From NCBI GenBank assembly GCA_021827805.1, contig JAKAUG010000199.1, positions 1 through 6,273 of the forward strand: a DNA stretch of 6,273 bases. The letters run 5' to 3'. How positions within the stretch are numbered: position 1 is the first letter of the stretch; every line of letters begins with the position of its first letter. A program made the translations under genes and the position numbers. Below the pieces are notes generated by a model, which saw only the letters and a list, made by a program, of their open reading frames with translations, was not told the origin of the DNA and did not search any database. This DNA is from Bacillota bacterium. Lineage in GTDB: Bacteria; Bacillota; Sulfobacillia; RBS10-35; JAJYVN01. Below are positions 1-6,272 of this stretch, in pieces.

Positions 1-750
1 TCAAGCAGAGCTTGAGCTACGACGTCATCGCCTCGGTACCGGCACCGACGATGCGCGGACGATGATGGATTGCGCCGAGAGGTGCGTGCCGTATCGGGTG
101 CGTCTCGTCAGTCCTCGCATCCGCTCCTCTACGAACCGCCGCTGCCAGGGCATGTACCTCGTCGCCACGATTGGAGCGCGGCACGCAGAGGGCAAAGCGG
201 GAGGGTGCACACGTCGGCCAACCGCCTGTGACCGCTCGGCCATGGTTCGCAGGGAGGTGGGCGGGGATCGAGCCGGAGATTCGCGGGGTCGCCTTTCCGA
301 GGGCCAGGATGCCCGTCGGTGGGGCGTGGGATTCGCCACGGTCCTCCACCTGGTGGAGCCACGGGGCCGCAGCCTCATGCGTCGCCGCCCGCTCCACCGT
401 GCCGATCCCCGTGTCACCTGCGATCCGGAAACCGACGCGCTCAACATGGGGGTTCACGCCGGGTGGCCGAAGGCAACGTCCGCGAGCCCGCCCCGGCAAG
501 CACGGCGGCCGCTGACAACCGCGGGGTCGGCCACTCCAGACCGAGATCCTCATGCCTCCCGGCACCTGCGGTCGGTCCTGGGCGGCGGCCTGCACCGCCG
601 CAAGGGCCCGCCCAATTCGTGCTGGCGCGCACCCGGCCTTCGACCGCGATCCGCTGTCCCACCCAGGTAGGCAGGTAGGGTGGTGTCTCGTTCTCCGCGA
701 ATCCTGACCTGACCAGGCGGGCCGGAACCCGAAGGGCGTGGTGATCAGGC
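1..750. other. Non-coding or unrecognised region
   Basis: I see no supportable gene here. Long frames are open on both strands, for example 17-853 (-) and 62-670 (+). Their translations are rich in Arg, Pro, Ala and Gly, lack any domain motif or hydrophobic pattern, and overlap each other, as expected of GC-rich non-coding DNA. Small structures seen: an exact 6-bp hairpin with a 3-nt loop at 1-15 (TCAAGC/GCTTGA) at the window edge, without a visible T-tract, and a tandem duplication of CAGGTAGG at 664-679, about 70 bp upstream of the membrane-protein start. An eroded gene cannot be excluded without a translated search. Confidence 0.6.
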
Positions 751-1344
751 ATGCTGACGGCGCCAGCGGAACAACGGATGGCCCCGTGGGGATGGGGGCT
801 GGTGCAGCGGGCGCTAACCACGACCTGGTGGGTATGGCTGTTTCCCGCGGCACTGGTGGCCGCCTTGACGGCGGGCGATCTGCAGCTCCTGGACTACGTG
901 CACGTGCTCTCGGCGATCCTCTGGACCGGCGCCGACCTCTTCATGGGCTTCGTCCTCGGACCCGTGCTGCGCCGGATCGATCCGGGTTCTCGCATGCGGG
1001 TACAGTCCCATCTGTTGCCGCGTACCCTCTTCTTCTTCCCGGTGATGGCCGGGACGACGACCACTGCCGGCTGGTATCTGGCGCAGGCACTGGGCTTCCT
1101 ACGGCCCGCGTCCCCTCTCTTCTGGTGGATGGTCGCGGCGCTGGTGGTGGTCACCTTCCTGACCCTGCAGGGGCTCGGCGTCCTACTGCCGACCAACCTG
1201 CGCATCTATGGCATGATGCTATCGCCGCAACCGGATATTGAGCGCATCCGGCGCACGATGTCCCGTTACCTCTACTTGGTTGCTTTCCAGGGCCTGCTGC
1301 AGCTCGGGATCGTCTTCATCATGGCCCACTTGGTCATGGGCTGA
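751..1344 (+). CDS. Multi-pass integral membrane protein, CopD/DUF2269-like, function unknown
   Basis: This encodes a 197-residue hydrophobic protein located in the cytoplasmic membrane. Probable membrane helices lie at residues about 25-42, 50-74, 92-115, 121-146 and 172-194. A basic, polar loop falls between helices 2 and 3 (around residues 74-90, RRIDPGSRMR) and another between helices 4 and 5 (around 150-171). The YVHVLSAILWTGADLF segment at residues 49-64, with His51 at the start of helix 2, recalls the 'LHxLxAxxWxGG' helix of CopD-like and DUF2269-type membrane proteins. That similarity is from memory and does not establish a copper or haem role. The start at 751 has only a weak upstream purine stretch (GAAGGG at 731-736). 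The ATG at 778 (residue 10) is a plausible alternative, and the first 20 residues carry no clear signal. The gene stands alone, with no close neighbour on either side. It ends in TGA, followed by a 9-C run at 1353-1361. I am sure it is a real gene but unsure of its family. Confidence 0.82.
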   Translation: MLTAPAEQRMAPWGWGLVQRALTTTWWVWLFPAALVAALTAGDLQLLDYVHVLSAILWTGADLFMGFVLGPVLRRIDPGSRMRVQSHLLPRTLFFFPVMAGTTTTAGWYLAQALGFLRPASPLFWWMVAALVVVTFLTLQGLGVLLPTNLRIYGMMLSPQPDIERIRRTMSRYLYLVAFQGLLQLGIVFIMAHLVMG

Positions 1345-1364
1345 GGAGTGCACCCCCCCCCGCG

Positions 1365-1389
1365 CGGGCCTCGCTGCGGCGTTGGCCCG
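1365..1389 (+). terminator. Possible weak terminator-like hairpin after the membrane-protein gene
   Basis: An exact 6-bp stem (CGGGCC at 1365-1370 with GGCCCG at 1384-1389) and a 13-nt loop lie 20 nt beyond the stop codon of the membrane-protein gene. No T-tract follows, so this is not a classical intrinsic terminator. Stems of this size are common by chance at this GC content. Confidence 0.2.
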
Positions 1390-1511
1390 ACGGAGTGGAC
1401 TGCGTGGCCGGCCCCTCGGCGCTCGCAACGCGGCGCGGTCACCGTTCGGGCGCCGCTCCTCCTCTGCATCCCCCTCCATCTCCAAGACCGCGGTACCGCT
1501 ATGGAGACTCT

Positions 1512-1546
1512 GCGCAGGTCTAAGCATCGCTACCACGCGCAGGTCT
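1512..1546. repeat. Direct repeat of a 10-mer, with an inverted core copy downstream
   Basis: GCGCAGGTCT occurs at 1512-1521 and again at 1537-1546, 25 bp start to start. The inverted core AGACCTGC is at 1618-1625, immediately before the hairpin cluster. The inverted copy could pair with either direct copy, giving an 8-bp long-range stem. The spacing of about two and a half helical turns between the direct copies does not favour a same-face protein-binding site. The repeats may be chance. Confidence 0.4.
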
Positions 1547-1635
1547 CTGGGGATTTTTCGCTCTCCGCGCATCCGGCTCGTCTCCGGGCCGCCCGTGGTC
1601 GGCGCCCGATGCGCTGCAGACCTGCCGCTAGCGGT

Positions 1636-1653
1636 ACGCGCCTTGTGGCGCGT
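1636..1653. repeat. Perfect 7-bp hairpin with a TTGT loop
   Basis: ACGCGCC (1636-1642) pairs exactly with GGCGCGT (1647-1653) across a 4-nt loop. It is the first strong hairpin in the cluster that ends at 1772. No T-tract follows, so it is not an intrinsic terminator. Confidence 0.6.
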
Positions 1654-1662
1654 TTCCTTAGG

Positions 1663-1695
1663 GCGATGGGGCTTGCGCCCATTTGGGGGCATCGC
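1663..1695. repeat. Two-tier stem-loop abutting the three-way-junction fold
   Basis: GCGATG (1663-1668) pairs perfectly with CATCGC (1690-1695). Stacked directly inside it, GGGC (1669-1672) pairs with GCCC (1677-1680) over a TTGC loop, leaving a 9-nt G-rich bulge (1681-1689) on the 3' side. The element ends at 1695, and the next base (1696) opens the 11-bp stem of the following structure, so the two could stack coaxially. Confidence 0.55.
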
Positions 1696-1772
1696 GCCAT
1701 ACGCTGGCATCTCGGCTTGGCCGATGCAGCAAGTAGCTCTCGGGCGCCGCTTGCTCGACCGCAGCGTATGGC
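1696..1772. other. Candidate structured element: 77-nt three-way junction
   Basis: The closing stem is 11 consecutive Watson-Crick pairs (1696-1706 with 1762-1772). Inside it are two hairpins that touch each other and the stem without spacer bases. Hairpin 1 pairs GCATC (1707-1711) with GATGC (1723-1727) and adds GGC/GCC (1714-1716/1720-1722) after a 2-nt bulge. Hairpin 2 pairs AGCAAG (1728-1733) with CTTGCT (1750-1755). Six unpaired bases (1756-1761) close the junction. The length resembles a tRNA, but there is no 7-bp acceptor stem, no T-loop GTTCRA motif and no anticodon arm, so it is not a tRNA. The R''/R' core of an integron attC site is also absent. It could be a structured RNA, a single-stranded DNA recombination or transposition end, or chance pairing in GC-rich DNA. 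Either strand would fold, so the orientation is unknown. Confidence 0.4.
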
Positions 1773-2283
1773 CGGTGCCGTGGCGGAACATCCGTGAGGA
1801 GATCGTACCACCTGGAATGTGTGGCATCACTCCCTATGCAACCTGTTGGGTTGAGCCGGAAGGTGCACATGCGTTAGCGAGCAGACTCTAGCCCCACGGC
1901 GTCAGTTGCGCCTCAGAACTCCCGCAAGGGCATCAGACGAATCGAGGATCCGCTCGACCCTCTCGCCCGCTCTCCTGGATGGCTTCCCGCCTGTTCCAGC
2001 GGGCGATCCGGTGTGGTCACGTCGTCCGAGCACATGCAAAGCCTCGCTGAGCAGAAGACTCATGGCCCAAGGCCGGCTCTCTGGAGTTGACTTCGTGGCG
2101 GCAGGATGATAGCGCCACGGTGAACGAACACGCGGGTCGGCGGAGGCCGACCACCCGGCTCCCCACACCCAGCCACCCGCTCCCCATCTCGGTGGACACG
2201 GTGGTCTCCATCTCGCTTGACCGACGCATCTCGCCTCCCGAAGTCGATACCCTTCTCCGGTCGAGGACGGCTGGCTCGGAGCG

Positions 2284-2590
2284 ATGCGTCCTCAACAGGG
2301 CGAGACGGGCTACCTGAAGCGGCAGCGTGAACGCCTGGTGACCACGGCGACGGACAGGGGATACGGAGTCGCGGCCGAGGGGGCCTCCGGCGTAAATACA
2401 AAGCGGCGCGGCCTGCGGCGCCCGCGTCGAGGTCCTGGCCGGACCGGTGGCGGTGGATGACGCCCAGGAATGAGAGGCCGAGATCGTCGCCAGCGCCTGC
2501 TTGGCGGCCCGCCCGCGCGGGAGCCGGTCGCAGCTGTTCCGGCGGAAGGTCAAGAACGCGGCCAAGGAGCCAGATCGGCTTGCCGGCTGA
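2284..2590 (+). pseudogene. tnpA: Serine recombinase (IS607 TnpA-like) pseudogene, frameshifted and internally deleted
   Basis: Frame 1 from 2284 reads GETGYLKRQRERLVTTATDR, then GYGVAAEGASGVN (to about 2395). This matches the region just after the catalytic 'RVSS' loop of IS607 serine recombinases, typically 'DLxRQxERLxxYAxxRGYxVxxEVxxxxSGxN'. Frame 2 then takes over at about 2420 with GARVEVLAGPVAVDDAQE, the counterpart of 'GRRIEVV…DD'. After an in-frame TGA (2471-2473) it continues with EAEIVASACLAARPRGSRSQ and FRRKVKNAAKEPDRLAG, matching the C-terminal helix and basic tail, and stops at 2588-2590. The middle of the catalytic domain ('VVEHxDRLxRFG…') is missing, roughly 40 codons. The catalytic serine motif is not recognisable (MRPQQ stands where RVSS is expected). 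The gene is therefore non-functional in at least three ways. The family assignment is from memory of consensus sequences, not a search. Confidence 0.72.
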
Positions 2591-2600
2591 ACAGAAGTGC

Positions 2601-2880
2601 GTGGCGGCTGCCAGCACAGTCCACCTGCGCGACCCGGCCGGCAACCCGGGCAAGGTGTCGGCCTTGGCGGCCACGGTCGCAGAGTGGGATCCGGCGGTTG
2701 CCTTCTACACCAACGTCTTCCTCGACCACGCCGGTGTTTTCGACGCCCGCACGGCGCAGTTGGCGCAACGCGGACCCGATGCAGGCACGACCACGGAAGC
2801 CACATCGAGCGAGAAGGACCGTCTGATCTATGTTGCCACGGACCGGATCGAGCTCCGCGTTGAAAAAACCGACCCTGGCC
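2601..2880 (+). pseudogene. tnpB: TnpB-like (IS605/IS607 OrfB, RNA-guided nuclease family) N-terminal remnant
   Basis: Starting at GTG 2601, the frame reads a short beta-like segment and then, at residues 17-49, GKVSALAATVAEWDPAVAFY and TNVFLDHAGVFDA. It continues QRGPDAGTTTEATSSEKDRL around residues 57-76. This resembles the N-terminal part of a high-GC TnpB subfamily, which opens with a helix of the form 'ALxxTxxxWxxAVxFYxxVFLxHxGVF'. Similarity fades after about residue 90, although the frame stays open to 3068. No RuvC catalytic motifs and no four-cysteine zinc ribbon are recognisable downstream, so no active nuclease remains. The position 10 nt after the tnpA remnant supports the assignment. 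A short piece near 3280-3350 (TARHGA, then GRALHG) might be the eroded C-terminal 'TxRHxAxxxxIGRRALG' segment, but this is speculative. Alternatively, 2601-2880 is a fragment of some other DNA-binding protein. Confidence 0.58.
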
Positions 2881-3206
2881 GTGGTGTCCGTTGGGTCCAT
2901 CGGTCGCGGCGGCCGGCAAGAATGTCAGTGGCGTGGTGGCCAGGGCACTCGATCGGGAGCCTGCGGATTCCCGCGCATCCCCAATGGCGGAAGCGGCACG
3001 CCATGCCTGGGATGTCGGCGTGCTCGGCGACGCAGCGGCCAGCGCGGGATGCGCGCCGCGGTCCGTGACGGGCGATGGTGGCCAGGGCTCCGCCATTGGC
3101 GTGCGGCACCTGCCCTCCCTGGATCCCATCGCCGGGGCTTGCGGTGTCCGCACGAATACGGCACACCCCCGGGCCGGCGATCACCCTGCGTCGTCAGCGG
3201 TTGGCC

Positions 3207-3236
3207 GCGACCGCGCCGCCAGTCTGTCGCGGTCGC
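3207..3236. repeat. Perfect 9-bp inverted repeat with a 12-nt loop
   Basis: GCGACCGCG (3207-3215) pairs exactly with CGCGGTCGC (3228-3236). It lies in the non-coding DNA downstream of the tnpB remnant. It has no T-tract and no gene immediately upstream, so a terminator role is unlikely. It could belong to the decayed element or be chance. Confidence 0.5.
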
Positions 3237-3732
3237 ATCTGGATCGGGGTGGATCGCCAGCCAGCCGCGCGCACAGCGCGCCATGGCGCCCGAGGCTGCC
3301 CACGGGCCGGACGAGCACTGCACGGGGCAAGAATCACGCGCGAGACTGCACTGGCCTGATCGCGGTGATGGACGGCGGCGCATAGGGACGATGCCGCCCC
3401 CACGCGCCAACGGATTTTGCCCATGCGCCACGCCGCGAGGGAGGGGAGTCGAGAGCGTCGCCACACCGCGCGCGCCGACTTCCCCGGATGGAGGTGAGGA
3501 CGTCGGCAGGGTCGCCTCGTGGGTGCGCGTCGGCGTGGTCGGCGCTCCCGCACTGGATGCACGCTGGAAGGGCGGGGCTCGCCGACTGGAGTCCAGTCCG
3601 GTCACTGCCCTTGCGTGACGAACTGATCCGGGCGGCGGGTGTCCGCAGGGGGAACGCCCCGTTGGGATGGCCCGTGCCGCAGCCCGCGCTTGGTGGGCCT
3701 CCGACGGCCACTCGCGCGGGGATTGGGGGGAC

Positions 3733-3736
3733 GGAG
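3733..3736 (+). promoter_or_regulatory. Shine-Dalgarno sequence that selects the phosphoketolase start
   Basis: GGAG ends 7 nt before the ATG at 3744, a normal spacing. It sits only 1 nt before the ATG at 3738 and 13 nt before the ATG at 3750. Of the three clustered, in-frame ATGs, 3744 is therefore the best start. Confidence 0.55.
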
Positions 3737-3743
3737 TATGGGA

Positions 3744-6194
3744 ATGGAAATGGCGATTAGCGGCGTCAGCGCTGTGCAGCACCATGACCGCACACCGAGG
3801 CACCCGCTCTCCGTGGAGGAGGTGCGGCTCCTGGATGCATACTGGCGTGCAGCGAATTACCTGTCGGTCGGACAGATCTACCTCTTGGACAATCCCCTGC
3901 TACGTGAGCCTCTGCGGCTTGAGCACATCAAACCGCGGCTCATGGGGCACTGGGGCACCACCCCTGGGCTGAACTTCATGTATGTCCACCTGAACCGGGT
4001 GATCAAGGCCCGTGACCTGGACGCGATGTTCGTTGCCGGCCCCGGGCACGGCGCACCCGGAGTGGTCGCAAACGTCTACCTGGAGGCGACGTACAGCGAA
4101 GTGTACCCGCATATCGGTCGGGACGAGGCAGGCCTGCGGCGGCTGTTTCGCCAGTTCTCCTTCCCGGGTGGGATTCCCAGCCATTGCGCCGCGGAGACTC
4201 CAGGTTCGATCCACGAGGGTGGCGAACTCGGCTACTCCCTGACCCACGCGTTCGGGGCGGCGTTCGACAACCCGCAATTGCTGGTCGCTTGCGCGGTCGG
4301 CGACGGCGAAGCGGAGACGGGGCCCCTGGCGGCCAGTTGGCATTCCAACAAGTTCCTCGATCCGGTCCGCGATGGCGCGGTGCTGCCCATCCTCCATCTC
4401 AACGGCTATAAGATCTCCAATCCGACCGTGCTGGCCCGCATACCGGATGCGGAGCTGATGGCGCTCCTGAAGGGTTATGGCTGGCAGCCCCGGCTCGTCT
4501 CCGGCGACGCGCCGGAGGCGATGCACCGGCAGATGGCCGCGGCGTTAGATGACGCGTTGGATCAGATCGCGCGGATTCAGAACGATGCCCGCCGCGCCGG
4601 CCGATGCGAACGGCCACGCTGGCCGCTGCTGGTGCTGCGGACCCCCAAGGGCTGGACGGGTCCAAAGGAGGTCGACGGCCTGCCGGTCGAGGGGACGTTT
4701 CGCGCGCATCAGGTCCCGCTGACCGAGTTGGCGACCAAGCCGGAGCACCTAACGCAACTGGAGGCATGGATGCGCAGCTACCGGCCGGAGGAGCTTTTCG
4801 ACGCCCAGGGTACACTGGTGGCCGAGCTGGCCGACTTAGCGCCGAAGGGACTGCGGCGTATGAGTGCCAACCCGCACGCGAACGGCGGCCTGTTGCTGCG
4901 CGACCTGGTCCTGCCGGATTTCTTGGCCTACGGGGTCGACGTTCCACGGCGCGGCGCCGGTTGCAGCGAGTCGACGCATGTGCTCGGGACGTATCTGCGC
5001 GACGTGATGGCCCTCAATGCGGACAGCGCGAATTTCCGCATCTTCGGCCCAGACGAGACAGCATCCAATCGGCTGACTCCGGTGTTTGAAGCGACGGACC
5101 GGGTGTTCCTGGGGGAGCTGCGCACGGGCGATGACCACCTCGCGCACGACGGCCGGGTCATGGAAGTCCTCAGCGAGCACCTCTGCGAGGGCTGGTTGGA
5201 GGGATATCTGCTGACGGGGCGGCATGGGCTGTTCAATTGCTATGAGGCCTTTATCCACATCATCGATTCTATGTTCAACCAGCACAGCAAGTGGCTCAAG
5301 GTGTCGCGTGAAATCCCCTGGAGGCGACCCATCGCCTCGCTGAACTACCTGCTTTCGTCGCACGTCTGGCGGCAGGACCACAACGGCTTCTCCCACCAGG
5401 ATCCCGGCTTCATCGACCACGTGGCGAACAAGCAGGCGGCGATCGCCCGCATCTACCTGCCACCAGACGCGAATTGTCTGTTGTCCGTCATGGACCACTG
5501 CCTGCGGAGTCGGGGTTATGTGAACGTGATCGTGGCCGGCAAGCAGCCCGAGTTGAACTGGCTCGGGATCGCCGATGCGGTGGACCATTGCGCCCGGGGC
5601 GTTGGCATCTGGCCCTGGGCCAGCAGCGACGGAGGCGGCATCCCCGATGTGGTTCTGGCCTGTGCCGGGGACGTCCCGACCCTGGAGACGATAGCGGCCG
5701 CCGCCATGCTGCGCGAGAACCTCCCGCAGTTGAAGGTCCGGGTGGTCAATGTGGTGGACCTGATGCGGCTGGAACCGCCCCGCGACCACCCCCACGGTCT
5801 GTCCGAAGTCGACTTCGGCGCCCTGTTTACACGCGATCGGCCAGTCATTTTCGCATACCACGGGTATCCCGCGTTGATCCACCGCCTGACCTATGGGCGT
5901 ACCAACCACAACAACATGCCAGTCCGAGGATACCAGGAGGAGGGGACGACCACTACACCGTTCGATATGGTCATGCTCAACAACATCGACCGCTTCCACC
6001 TGGTCATGGACGTGATCGACCGGGTGCCGGGCCTCGGCGGGGAGGCCGCGGAGCTGCGCCAGCGGATGGTCGATGCGAGGGTGCAGCACCGGGCGTACAC
6101 AAGGCAGGTGGGCCAGGACCCACCGGACATACGCGAGTGGATTTGGCCTTACTCACAACCGGCCTCCCAGCAGGCGGATCGGCCAGGCGGATAG
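3744..6194 (+). CDS. xfp: Xylulose-5-phosphate/fructose-6-phosphate phosphoketolase
   Basis: This cytoplasmic thiamine-diphosphate (ThDP) enzyme cleaves xylulose-5-phosphate (and in many members fructose-6-phosphate) with inorganic phosphate to acetyl phosphate plus glyceraldehyde-3-phosphate (or erythrose-4-phosphate). From ATG 3744 it is 816 residues, within the usual range of about 790-830, and looks intact. In order: [11 protein letters not shown] with His69, then His82; GPGHG with His102; PSH147 followed by the signature [20 protein letters not shown]; the ThDP/Mg site [11 protein letters not shown] (Asp187) with LNGYKI (Asn220); FRAHQVP with His322; [11 protein letters not shown] (about 434-444); LSEHLCEGW with the probable ThDP-activating Glu478; [12 protein letters not shown]; and [19 protein letters not shown] with His546 and His551. 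The C-terminal domain carries [12 protein letters not shown], the GRTNHNN motif and [20 protein letters not shown]. The His spacing matches catalytic residues known from bifidobacterial Xfp. Sequence alone does not settle whether fructose-6-phosphate is used. An upstream in-frame ATG at 3639 would add 35 Arg/Gly-rich residues and is unlikely. The gene is not in an operon with other pathway genes here. Confidence 0.97.
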   Translation: MEMAISGVSAVQHHDRTPRHPLSVEEVRLLDAYWRAANYLSVGQIYLLDNPLLREPLRLEHIKPRLMGHWGTTPGLNFMYVHLNRVIKARDLDAMFVAGPGHGAPGVVANVYLEATYSEVYPHIGRDEAGLRRLFRQFSFPGGIPSHCAAETPGSIHEGGELGYSLTHAFGAAFDNPQLLVACAVGDGEAETGPLAASWHSNKFLDPVRDGAVLPILHLNGYKISNPTVLARIPDAELMALLKGYGWQPRLVSGDAPEAMHRQMAAALDDALDQIARIQNDARRAGRCERPRWPLLVLRTPKGWTGPKEVDGLPVEGTFRAHQVPLTELATKPEHLTQLEAWMRSYRPEELFDAQGTLVAELADLAPKGLRRMSANPHANGGLLLRDLVLPDFLAYGVDVPRRGAGCSESTHVLGTYLRDVMALNADSANFRIFGPDETASNRLTPVFEATDRVFLGELRTGDDHLAHDGRVMEVLSEHLCEGWLEGYLLTGRHGLFNCYEAFIHIIDSMFNQHSKWLKVSREIPWRRPIASLNYLLSSHVWRQDHNGFSHQDPGFIDHVANKQAAIARIYLPPDANCLLSVMDHCLRSRGYVNVIVAGKQPELNWLGIADAVDHCARGVGIWPWASSDGGGIPDVVLACAGDVPTLETIAAAAMLRENLPQLKVRVVNVVDLMRLEPPRDHPHGLSEVDFGALFTRDRPVIFAYHGYPALIHRLTYGRTNHNNMPVRGYQEEGTTTTPFDMVMLNNIDRFHLVMDVIDRVPGLGGEAAELRQRMVDARVQHRAYTRQVGQDPPDIREWIWPYSQPASQQADRPGG

Positions 6195-6272
6195 CCTGGT
6201 GCGGCCTCGGCGCTCGCTCTCCCAGCGCACCGGGCGCAGGCCACGTAACTTCGAGGCCGGGCCTCACCCAGG
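6195..6272 (+). terminator. Long imperfect inverted repeat directly after xfp, possible terminator or processing structure
   Basis: CCTGGTG (6195-6201) pairs with CACCCAGG (6265-6272) with one bulged base. The next bases, CGGCCTCG (6202-6209), pair perfectly with CGAGGCCG (6252-6259). Together they make about 15 pairs closing a 42-nt loop that contains a smaller GCGCT/AGCGC hairpin (6210-6214/6224-6228). It begins on the base after the stop codon. The window ends before any T-tract could be seen, and the stem may extend further. Confidence 0.35.

Larger units (their letters stand above)
1345..2283. other. Intergenic region without a supportable gene, rich in stem-loops
   Basis: No reading frame here shows convincing protein character. 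Overlapping frames on both strands (1238-1891 +, 1219-1830 -, 1902-2168 -) are Arg/Pro/Ala-rich and motif-free. Directly after the membrane-protein gene there is a 9-C run (1353-1361) and a 6-bp stem at 1365-1370/1384-1389 with a 13-nt loop. The latter could be a terminator without a U-tract but is weak. The 10-mer GCGCAGGTCT occurs twice in direct orientation (1512-1521 and 1537-1546), and its core is inverted at 1618-1625. The dense hairpin cluster at 1625-1772 is listed separately. From about 1900 to 2283 I see nothing recognisable. The TnpA N-terminus would be expected just upstream of 2284 but cannot be recognised there. Confidence 0.55.
2284..2880 (+). mobile_element. Decayed IS607-type insertion sequence (tnpA-tnpB remnant)
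   Basis: A serine-recombinase remnant is followed on the same strand by a TnpB-like N-terminus, which is the gene order of IS607-family elements. Both genes are broken: tnpA by a frameshift, an internal deletion and a stop codon, and tnpB by loss of recognisable similarity after about 90 residues. The 10-nt gap between the tnpA stop (2588-2590) and the tnpB GTG (2601) looks like intact, original spacing. IS607 elements lack terminal inverted repeats, so the ends cannot be set from the sequence. The right end may be as far out as about 3400 if weak tnpB-like tail sequence there is real. Confidence 0.6.
2881..3743. other. Eroded DNA between the IS remnant and the phosphoketolase gene
   Basis: No intact gene is supported. 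Overlapping open frames occur on both strands (2830-3618 +, 2925-3803 -, 2891-3385 +). All are Arg/Pro/Gly/Ala-rich and none shows a domain. Part of the stretch up to about 3400 may be decayed tnpB in shifting frames. It contains a perfect 9-bp hairpin at 3207-3236. No convincing -35/-10 promoter pair is visible upstream of the phosphoketolase. Its promoter must lie here, because no other gene on the same strand is close enough to drive it. Confidence 0.5.

Noticed and set aside
17..853. A 278-codon open frame on the minus strand
   Set aside because: It overlaps the start of the membrane-protein gene on the other strand, has no recognisable motif, and its composition is typical of random GC-rich DNA.
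1353..1361. 9-C homopolymer as a phase-variation tract
   Set aside because: It lies after the stop codon of the membrane protein and not in a promoter or coding region that I can identify. It is more likely a neutral run or a sequencing-error hotspot.
1696..1772. tRNA gene or integron attC site
   Set aside because: The length and branched fold suggest them, but there is no 7-bp acceptor stem, T-loop motif or anticodon arm, and no attC core sites.
1650..1790. Possible IS3-family transposase fragment (a frame reading RFLRAMGLAPIW resembles 'RLMRxMGLxAIY')
   Set aside because: The resemblance covers only about ten residues and the expected following segment is absent, so I treat it as chance.
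1238..1891. A 217-codon open frame on the plus strand, overlapping the end of the membrane-protein gene
   Set aside because: Its first third is an out-of-frame reading of the membrane protein, and the remainder has no protein-like features.
1902..2069. A short minus-strand frame ending ERILDSSDALAGVLRRN
   Set aside because: It looks mildly protein-like (helical, acidic/basic pattern) but matches no family I recognise and has no ribosome-binding site or conserved neighbour.
2017..3153. A 378-codon open frame on the minus strand
   Set aside because: It is Arg/Pro/Ser-rich with no domain pattern, and it runs antisense to the tnpA/tnpB remnants, which explain the sequence better.
2830..3618. 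A 262-codon open frame on the plus strand
   Set aside because: It is Gly/Arg/Pro-rich and low-complexity, overlaps the tnpB remnant in another frame, and contains no plausible domain.
4836..6089. A 417-codon open frame on the minus strand
   Set aside because: It lies entirely antisense to the clearly conserved phosphoketolase gene and is a by-product of its GC-rich codon use.
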